In this document: positions 58,399-64,000 of the stretch, in pieces
Numbering within the stretch: the first letter of the stretch is position 1
How the letters are laid out: each line of letters starts with the position of its first letter
From: Dehalococcoidia bacterium
GTDB lineage: Bacteria; Chloroflexota; Dehalococcoidia; Lucifugimonadales; JAGWBF01
Reading direction: 5' to 3'
DNA: 64,000 bases
Assembly (NCBI GenBank): GCA_021295955.1
Contig: JAGWBJ010000012.1
Location: 59,736 to 123,735 of the forward strand
The notes under the pieces: generated by a model
Told to the model about the DNA's origin: nothing
Database searches by the model: none
The model's input: only the letters and a program-made list of their open reading frames with translations
Translations under genes and position numbers: made by a program

Positions 58399-60189
58399 GT
58401 GGTCCATACCTGGGTTAGAAGGCCCGCGTTGTGGGTCTTTGCTCCATTCTTGTTAATCCTGCTAGTCGCGGCGGCCTGTGGCGAGGACGCCACCGAGGCC
58501 CCGACCGCCATGCCCGCGACGGCTATGCCCGAGGCGACGGCTATGCCCGAGGCGACGGCTATGCCCGAGGCGACGGCGGTCCCGACGGCCATGCCCGAGG
58601 CGACCGAGCCGCCGATGATGACGTCCGAGACGAAGAGGCTGCGCTTCGCCACCCAGGCGCCCTGGATCGAGATCGTCCTCCCGTGGCGCGGCGGCAGCTG
58701 GGGTTCCAACCTGGTGGTGAGGACTCACATGGAGCCCCTCATCGACGTGCACAACGAGACCACCGAGCTGGTCCCCAACCTGGCCACCGAGTGGCGCATG
58801 ATCAATCCCGAGGAGTGGGAGTTCACCCTGAGAGAGGGTGTCCCGTACCACAAGACCGGGCCCAACGCGGACGATTGGGGTGACTTCGTGGCGGCTGACG
58901 TGGCTCACGTCATCGCCAGAAACTCCGAGTCGAACCTCTCCACCGACGGGCCATCGTTCAGGGCCAAGTTCGGCGCCACCGAGGGCGAGGTGATGACCAA
59001 CGTCGAGATTATCGACGACCACAAGATCAAGTTGACACCAGTATCGCCCGACGTGGACCTAGATCTGACGGCCAGCTCTCAGTACGGCAACTTCCTCATG
59101 CATGCCAAGGCCCAGTGGGACGCCCAGGGCATTGAGGGCAGCGAAGCCAACCCCGCCGGCACCGGGTCCTACCAGTTGGTAAACCGGCAGTTGGGCGTTT
59201 GGCTGCTCTGGGAGCGCGTAGAAGACCACTGGCGCCAGACTCCAGAGTTTGAAGAGTTTGAGATCCTGCTGGTCCCAGAGCACGCGACACGGCTGTCCAT
59301 GCTTTTGGGCGGTGAAGTTGCCATGACCGAGATACCCCGGGACCTCCATCCCGAAGCCGTGTCCCAGGGGTACAAGGTGTGGAGCACCGTCAATCCAGTG
59401 ACCCAGGCCTTCGGCATATTCGGTGGCGGCTACGGCGAGGATACTCCGGAGTTCGATCCCGACATGCCGTCATCCAGCCCGTTGGTCCGGCAGGCCATCA
59501 ACAAGGCCCTCGACCGGGATGCCATCGATAGCGAAGTGTTCAAGGGCGTAGGCGAGACCCTGTACGTCCAGGCTTATCACGAGGAGTTGCCTGGCTGGAG
59601 TTCTCGTTGGCAGGACGAGTTCGACGAGAAGTACGGGTATGACCCCGACGAGGCCAGACAGCTGCTGGAGGAGGCCGGTTACGGGGAAGGCTTCGAGTTC
59701 AAGCTGTGGCTGATGCAGTTCCCTGGCTTCCCGGAGACCACGGCCATAACCGAGGCCATATTCAACTACCTCCGGGAAGTGGGTATCGACGCCACCATCG
59801 AGGAGATCGAAGTGGCCCGCCACAGGGAAGCATATGTGGCTCGGGAAACTCATGGCACCCTCCACTTCCGGCGCACCAGCTTCACTACGCCAATGGTCGT
59901 GACTCGCTGGTACAATGCCAGGCCGCCCACGGGCAGCGCCACCGCCTGGGAATTCCCCGTTGAGCAGCAGGCCATTTGGGACCAGGCATTCATTGCCGAT
60001 ACCAAAGAGTCGCAGAACGATCTTCTGAGGCAGTTGGGCGACTGGAAGTTCGACAACTTCAGCGAGGTGCCATTGTTCTGGCTGCCCGGCCAGGCGGTGG
60101 TTGACCCGGATGTAATTGCCGAGTACATCTGGCCCGGCAACGTGGACGCTGGCTTCGACCACTTCGAGTACATAAAAGCGGCAAACTAG
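58399..60189 (+). CDS. Family-5 (dipeptide/oligopeptide) substrate-binding lipoprotein
   Basis: The 596-residue extracytoplasmic lipoprotein has a signal segment with lipobox LVAAAC, an Ala/Thr/Met/Pro tether made of an EATAMP repeat (18-bp units, about 58516-58584), and an SBP_bac_5 body that delivers peptides or related solutes to DppB/DppC. GTG 58399 is chosen because AGGAGG lies 7 bases upstream; GTG 58393 is only 1 base away from it. It leads the ABC operon. It shares promoter layout and tether type with the substrate-binding protein gene at 35396-37188. Confidence 0.92.
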   Translation: MVHTWVRRPALWVFAPFLLILLVAAACGEDATEAPTAMPATAMPEATAMPEATAMPEATAVPTAMPEATEPPMMTSETKRLRFATQAPWIEIVLPWRGGSWGSNLVVRTHMEPLIDVHNETTELVPNLATEWRMINPEEWEFTLREGVPYHKTGPNADDWGDFVAADVAHVIARNSESNLSTDGPSFRAKFGATEGEVMTNVEIIDDHKIKLTPVSPDVDLDLTASSQYGNFLMHAKAQWDAQGIEGSEANPAGTGSYQLVNRQLGVWLLWERVEDHWRQTPEFEEFEILLVPEHATRLSMLLGGEVAMTEIPRDLHPEAVSQGYKVWSTVNPVTQAFGIFGGGYGEDTPEFDPDMPSSSPLVRQAINKALDRDAIDSEVFKGVGETLYVQAYHEELPGWSSRWQDEFDEKYGYDPDEARQLLEEAGYGEGFEFKLWLMQFPGFPETTAITEAIFNYLREVGIDATIEEIEVARHREAYVARETHGTLHFRRTSFTTPMVVTRWYNARPPTGSATAWEFPVEQQAIWDQAFIADTKESQNDLLRQLGDWKFDNFSEVPLFWLPGQAVVDPDVIAEYIWPGNVDAGFDHFEYIKAAN

Positions 60190-60233
60190 CGGCCCCCGAG
60201 CTGGGTTTATCCCAGGCAGACGAAGAGTGTGTA

Positions 60234-60269
60234 CAGGAGGATGCTCCCAAAAAGGGGGGCATCCTCCTG
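60234..60269 (+). terminator. Intercistronic hairpin after the substrate-binding protein gene
   Basis: CAGGAGGATGCTCCC (60234-60248) pairs with GGGGGGCATCCTCCTG (60254-60269) across AAAAA, with one unpaired G. Lacking a T-tract and placed between SBP and the rest of the operon, it may protect the 3' end of the SBP mRNA, raising SBP over permeases. Confidence 0.6.
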
Positions 60270-60357
60270 ACATACCCGGAAGCTCGTCGCCTAGCGGAGA
60301 CGGATACTGATATCTCAACGTCTAATAGGGTCGGATGGACTTGACCGAGTGCCTCAA

Positions 60358-60774
60358 ATGAAGATCAAACCGTTTTTGGTGATGCTGTCCTGCTTTGCGT
60401 TGTGCCTGGCTGCCTGCGGTGGGCAGGACGATGGGCCGGACGTGGCGCCCGCGGGTCCGCTGGAAGCATCCATCCCCGAGATATACACTGAGTTCCAGGC
60501 AGACCGCATCAAGGCCAATGACAAATGGCGAGATGTGGTGGTCATCGTGGAGGGGGCGGTTCGCCGGACTGGTGAGAGCGAGGGCATCCCCCTGGTGTCG
60601 GTACAGCACGTGGAGGGTACCGCAGCCGACTGCTACTTCAGTCCGGATAAAGTTGAAGGGCTTGCCGATCTCAAGACCGGACAAGTGCTCACGTTGGTGG
60701 AGAAGGTGCGGGGGGCTAACAGGGAGAGTCTGGAACTGGACGAGTGCGTGATAATGAGCGTTCGGGATACGTAG
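60358..60774 (+). CDS. OB-fold (tRNA_anti-like) lipoprotein
   Basis: The product of about 138 residues has a signal segment with lipobox LCLAAC and the OB-fold-like core EIYTEFQADRIKANDKWRDVVVIVEGAV of the tRNA_anti-like family. Its insertion between the SBP and DppB genes is unusual for an ABC operon. A GTG at 60349 is an alternative start; no clear ribosome-binding site is seen. It probably sits on the outer face of the membrane; its job is unknown, but association with uptake is suggested by position. Confidence 0.8.
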   Translation: MKIKPFLVMLSCFALCLAACGGQDDGPDVAPAGPLEASIPEIYTEFQADRIKANDKWRDVVVIVEGAVRRTGESEGIPLVSVQHVEGTAADCYFSPDKVEGLADLKTGQVLTLVEKVRGANRESLELDECVIMSVRDT

Positions 60775-60783
60775 GTCCGTTTC

Positions 60784-61704
60784 ATGCAACGATACATACT
60801 GCTTCGCATCCTTCAGTCCATCATCTCCATCTTCGCCGTGAGCATCATCATCTTCATGGTGGGCCGCGTAGTAGGCGACCCTGCCAGCGCCTTGCTGCCT
60901 CCTGAGGCCACCCTGGAAGAGTTCGACAGGGTCAACGCCGCCTGGGGTCTGGACAAGCCCTTGGTCGTTCAGTACGGCAAGTACATCGGCAACGCCTTCA
61001 AGGGAGACTTTGGCGAGTCGTGGAAATGGCAGGGCTACACTGCGGGCGGCTTGATTGCAGACAGATTCCCCGCGACAGCGGAGTTGGCGGCCCTAGCTCT
61101 GGCCATGGGACTGTTCGTGGCGATCCCGTTGGGGGTGATTTCATCCGTACGCAAGGATACTCCCTTTGACTACCTCGGGAAGACCGTCGCGCTGATCGGA
61201 CAGTCTGTGCCTGCCTTCTGGATGGGAATAGTCATGATATGGCTTTTCGCAGTGGAATTGGAGTGGCTTCCAACCTCTGGACGGGGGGGATGGAAGACAT
61301 ATATCCTGCCGGCCGTCGCCATGGGCTGGTTCCAGGTGGCCGCTTTCATGCGGCTGATTCGGTCCGCCATGCTGGACGTGTTGGACAGCGAGTACGTAAA
61401 GCTGGCCCGGATCAAGGGCGTGGCCGAGTGGAAGGTCGTGTGGAAGCACTGCCTGCGGAACGCCGCCATCGCACCCCTCACCTACTTCGGTATCATTCTC
61501 GGCACCTTGATGGCCGGGTCGGTGGCTATCGAAACGGTGTTCACCTGGCCCGGCGTGGGATTGCTTGCGGTGGACGCGGTCCGCTCCAGGGACTATCAGG
61601 TCCTGCAGACCGTGGTCATCATGTTCTCAGCCATATATATCGCGGCGAACCTGACGGTGGACGTCCTATATGCCTACCTGGACCCGCGAATACGGTACCA
61701 ATAA
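60784..61704 (+). CDS. ABC transporter permease, DppB-like
   Basis: The 306-residue membrane protein has six TM segments and the DppB/OppB EAA-type loop EYVKLARIKGVAEWKVVWKHCLRNA that contacts the ATPase. It forms half of the channel with DppC. It starts 9 bases after the OB-fold lipoprotein stop. Complete and unremarkable for the family. Confidence 0.93.
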   Translation: MQRYILLRILQSIISIFAVSIIIFMVGRVVGDPASALLPPEATLEEFDRVNAAWGLDKPLVVQYGKYIGNAFKGDFGESWKWQGYTAGGLIADRFPATAELAALALAMGLFVAIPLGVISSVRKDTPFDYLGKTVALIGQSVPAFWMGIVMIWLFAVELEWLPTSGRGGWKTYILPAVAMGWFQVAAFMRLIRSAMLDVLDSEYVKLARIKGVAEWKVVWKHCLRNAAIAPLTYFGIILGTLMAGSVAIETVFTWPGVGLLAVDAVRSRDYQVLQTVVIMFSAIYIAANLTVDVLYAYLDPRIRYQ

Positions 61705-61794
61705 GAGACGGCGGAAGCCCGATGCGGGCCCGCCGGTGCCGAGGGTGGCGCCCTTGAGTCCGTCGAGGCGTGGGTTCAGGCCTGTTTGACTACC

Positions 61795-61823
61795 TTGACA
61801 CCCAATGTAGCTATGTGTAAAGT
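61795..61823 (+). promoter_or_regulatory. Internal promoter upstream of the DppC-like gene
   Basis: TTGACA (61795-61800), 17 bases, TAAAGT (61818-61823), a near-consensus promoter inside the 187-base gap between dppB- and dppC-like genes. It would allow extra or independent expression of DppC and the ATPases. Confidence 0.6.
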
Positions 61824-61891
61824 AGTCGCCGTGGCGGTCGCTGGGCAGAACAGAACCATTGCAGGAGCCCCGCAGCTAGGGGACCAGTGAA

Positions 61892-62950
61892 ATGGCGATA
61901 GCGATAACTGCCGGCGAGCCGTGGTATTCGAGAGCTCGGTTGATGCGCTACGCGAGGGAAGCCAGGCGGCTTCCACTGTTCGCGATGGGGATACTGCTCC
62001 TCGTATTGATCGTACCGGCCATCTTCGCTCCCCTGGTGGCGCCCCACGATCCCAAAGACGGCGATATCCGGGATCGTCTGCTGCCTCCCTTCTGGATGGA
62101 AGCCAGTAGCGATGCGTTCCGGGTCTCCCAGGGCATCACCGCCGATCCGAACGAGATGGCTCTCGCCGATGCCCAGAGATTCGTGAGGATTGGCGATGCA
62201 ACGGTCGTTGGGGGCGCGGAAGAGGTGAACGTCGGCGACACCATTGAGGTAGTCAACAAAGCAGGTGGCTCGACGAAGTACATCCTGGGTACCGATAAAG
62301 CAGGACGAGACATCTTCAGCCGGGTCATCTACGGGTCTCGCATATCCATAATGGTGGCGCTAATCTCAATCGGCATCGGTGCGGCCGTCGGGACCATAGT
62401 CGGTATAGCCTCGGGGTATTTCGGCGGGTGGGCCGACTCATTGCTGATGCGCCTGTCCGACATCTCCATGTCGCTGCCCATCGTACTAGTGGCGCTATTG
62501 CTTGTGGCAACCGTCGGTCCCAGCTTCAGTGTGGTGATAACGGTGCTGGTGTTGCTAATGTGGGCCCGGTTTGCCCGCATGGTGCGGGGAGAGACCCTGG
62601 CCATTGTGACCCAGGACTTCATCGCCCGGGCCAGGGTTGCGGGGGCTTCCCACTTCCGCATCATGCTCGTTCATATCTTCCCTAATCTTATCAACAGCCT
62701 GATAGTGTTGAGCACCCTGTGGGTCGCCTTCGTCATCCTGCTGGAGGCTACCCTGACGTTCCTGGGCGCGGGCATTCCCAGGCCCACTCCGGCCTGGGGG
62801 CTGATGGTGTCCGACGGCCGGGAGCTGGTGTTCACGGAGTGGTGGGTGGCCCTGTTCCCGGGCATCGCCATCCTGCTGGTTTGTATGGCCATGAACCTGC
62901 TGGGCGACTGGATGCGGGACCGGCTTGACCCCAAACAGAGGCAGGTGTAG
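61892..62950 (+). CDS. ABC transporter permease, DppC-like, with enlarged extracellular loop
   Basis: The 352-residue permease has an N-terminal TM1 (about 28-48), then an extracellular region of roughly 85 residues before GTDKAGRD, and five further TM segments with the EAA loop FIARARVAGASHFRIMLVHIFPN. Ordinary DppC proteins have a much shorter loop before LGTD-GRD. The loop includes a beta-like segment (IGDATVVGGAEEVNVGDTIEV). ATG 61892 follows AGGGGA. Confidence 0.92.
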   Translation: MAIAITAGEPWYSRARLMRYAREARRLPLFAMGILLLVLIVPAIFAPLVAPHDPKDGDIRDRLLPPFWMEASSDAFRVSQGITADPNEMALADAQRFVRIGDATVVGGAEEVNVGDTIEVVNKAGGSTKYILGTDKAGRDIFSRVIYGSRISIMVALISIGIGAAVGTIVGIASGYFGGWADSLLMRLSDISMSLPIVLVALLLVATVGPSFSVVITVLVLLMWARFARMVRGETLAIVTQDFIARARVAGASHFRIMLVHIFPNLINSLIVLSTLWVAFVILLEATLTFLGAGIPRPTPAWGLMVSDGRELVFTEWWVALFPGIAILLVCMAMNLLGDWMRDRLDPKQRQV

Positions 62951-62955
62951 TTCCC

Positions 62956-63984
62956 GTGTCGACGCAGATGGGCGAAGTCATCCTGGACGTCAAGGACCTG
63001 CATACCTACTTCTTCAACCGGTGGGGCACGGTCAAGGCCGTCGACGGCGTCAGCTTCTCCCTCCGCCAGGGCGAGACCCTGGGAATCGTGGGAGAGTCGG
63101 GCTGCGGCAAGACGATGACTGCGCTCTCCCTGCTCCGGCTGATCCCCAGGCCCGCCGCGCGGATCGTCGAGGGGCAGATCATCCTCGACGGCGAGGACCT
63201 GGTGGAGAAGACCGACCGGGAGATGAGGGACATCCGGGGGCGGAAGATCTCCATGATCCTGCAGGACCCCCAGACCTCGTTGAACCCGGTCTTTACCATC
63301 GGCAACCAGCTTGTGGAGGCCCTGCGCACCCACAGGCATGGCTCCCACAAGTCCATGGTCCAGCATGCTATGGAGGCGTTGCGCAGCGTGAGGGTGGCTG
63401 CCCCCGAGCGCCGCCTGGACGACTTTCCCCACCAGATGAGCGGGGGCATGAAGCAGCGCATCATCGGCGCCATCGCCATGTCCTGCGAGCCCAAGGTCAT
63501 CATCGCCGACGAGCCCACCACCGCCCTGGATGTGACCATCCAGCTTCAATACCTACGCCTGCTCAAGGAGATCCAGGCGGAGACCGGGCTGGGCATCATC
63601 TTCATCACCCACGACTTCGGGATAGTGGCCCGCATGTGCGACAGGGTGGCCGTGATGTACGCGGGCCGCATCGTCGAGGACGCGGACGTGAGGGACCTGT
63701 TTAACAACCCCACTCACCCGTACACCCAGGCCTTGATGGCCGCCGTTCCCCAGATGGAGCGGACGGACCGCCTGTTCGCGATCGAGGGCCAGCCCCCGGC
63801 GCTGTTCGACCTTCCCGTGGGTTGCCGGTTCGCTCCCCGCTGCCTGCACGTCCACGACCGGTGCTTGTCCGGCTACCCCGACAGCTTCCCCGTGTCCGGG
63901 GGCCACAGGGCCAGCTGCTGGCTGGCCGATACCAACGGCGGAGGGTCCGAGGTCCAGGAGAGGTCGATTGGGGAGCCTGCGTGA
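62956..63984 (+). CDS. ABC transporter ATP-binding protein, DppD-like
   Basis: The 342-residue ATPase has Walker A GESGCGKT (46-53), the Q-loop QDPQTSLNP, signature MSGGMKQR, Walker B VIIADEP and switch His in FITHDFG, followed by the oligopeptide-transporter C-terminal zinc-like segment CRFAPRCLHVHDRC. It powers uptake with a DppF partner. GTG 62956 starts 5 bases after the dppC stop. The stop overlaps a GTG that opens dppF. Confidence 0.94.
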   Translation: MSTQMGEVILDVKDLHTYFFNRWGTVKAVDGVSFSLRQGETLGIVGESGCGKTMTALSLLRLIPRPAARIVEGQIILDGEDLVEKTDREMRDIRGRKISMILQDPQTSLNPVFTIGNQLVEALRTHRHGSHKSMVQHAMEALRSVRVAAPERRLDDFPHQMSGGMKQRIIGAIAMSCEPKVIIADEPTTALDVTIQLQYLRLLKEIQAETGLGIIFITHDFGIVARMCDRVAVMYAGRIVEDADVRDLFNNPTHPYTQALMAAVPQMERTDRLFAIEGQPPALFDLPVGCRFAPRCLHVHDRCLSGYPDSFPVSGGHRASCWLADTNGGGSEVQERSIGEPA

Positions 63985-64000
63985 CACAGGAACTCCTTCG
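63981..64000 (+). CDS. Start of a DppF-like ATP-binding protein (partial)
   Basis: GTG 63981 overlaps the dppD stop (GTGA) and opens a frame reading MTQELL to the window edge. Position and coupling fit the second ATPase of the transporter, but six codons cannot confirm it. Confidence 0.4.

Noticed and set aside
1-64000. Prophage, insertion sequence or integrase
   Set aside because: No transposase, integrase or phage structural gene was recognised. Toxin-antitoxin remnants and palindromes were the only mobile-type traces.

Overview
The window is uniformly GC-rich and densely coded. Its gene content fits a Chloroflexota/Dehalococcoidia-type, SAR202-like heterotroph: CaiB/BaiF CoA-transferases, luciferase-like monooxygenase, family-5 substrate-binding lipoproteins, PrpD/MmgE, AtuA/DUF4387, a reductive-dehalogenase-like protein and many amide hydrolases. 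This placement is inferred from gene families only; no rRNA is present. Promoters read well as sigma70-type boxes (TTGACA, then TACACT, TATAAT or TAGNNT, often preceded by TGC), and GTG and TTG starts are frequent.

Layout. 0-10 kb: a secreted PPC-repeat protein, a DUF4387/AtuA pair, an alpha/beta hydrolase, RidA, a nitroreductase, a frameshifted antitoxin relic, an asparaginase-like protein, an M20 peptidase and another hydrolase. 10-21 kb: formamidase, a Phd/PIN toxin-antitoxin pair, two tandem isochorismatase-like hydrolases, tRNA-Ser(TGA), a K+ channel with RCK domain, a candidate small RNA, an atypically AT-rich NYN gene, a PIN-toxin fragment, two MFS carriers and two allantoinase-like deacetylases. 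21-35 kb: a fused two-domain CoA-transferase, class I aldolase convergent with class II FBPase, an MFS exporter divergent from an LLM oxidoreductase, two amidases flanking a third allantoinase-like gene, a PNPOx-like protein, SDR and cyclase. 35-50 kb: a peptide-type substrate-binding lipoprotein with a C-terminal frameshift, PrpD, gamma-glutamyltransferase, RarA, a CPBP protease, trpA-aroH-aroF, an HpaI aldolase, the RdhA-like protein, a repeat-rich spacer, an epimerase, a lipoprotein, and tRNA-Leu(TAA), tRNA-Cys(GCA) and tRNA-Leu(GAG). 50-64 kb: ThuA/phosphotriesterase/RraA operon, a YkgJ-type protein, a degenerate J-domain membrane protein, HbpS-like, NHL and DUF1800 proteins, and a dipeptide/oligopeptide ABC operon (SBP, OB-fold lipoprotein, DppB, DppC, DppD, start of DppF) running off the right edge.

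Together the genes suggest scavenging of organic nitrogen and acids: peptide uptake, amide and ureide hydrolysis, CoA activation of acids and gluconeogenesis. The observations most worth following are a candidate sRNA with its own promoter and intrinsic terminator, a promoter architecture shared by two distant substrate-binding-protein genes, a fused CoA-transferase with one apparent active site, an RdhA-like protein without export signal or anchor, and several lesions (frameshifts, truncated toxin, lost start codon, replaced catalytic residues). No complete novel defence or biosynthetic system was identified.
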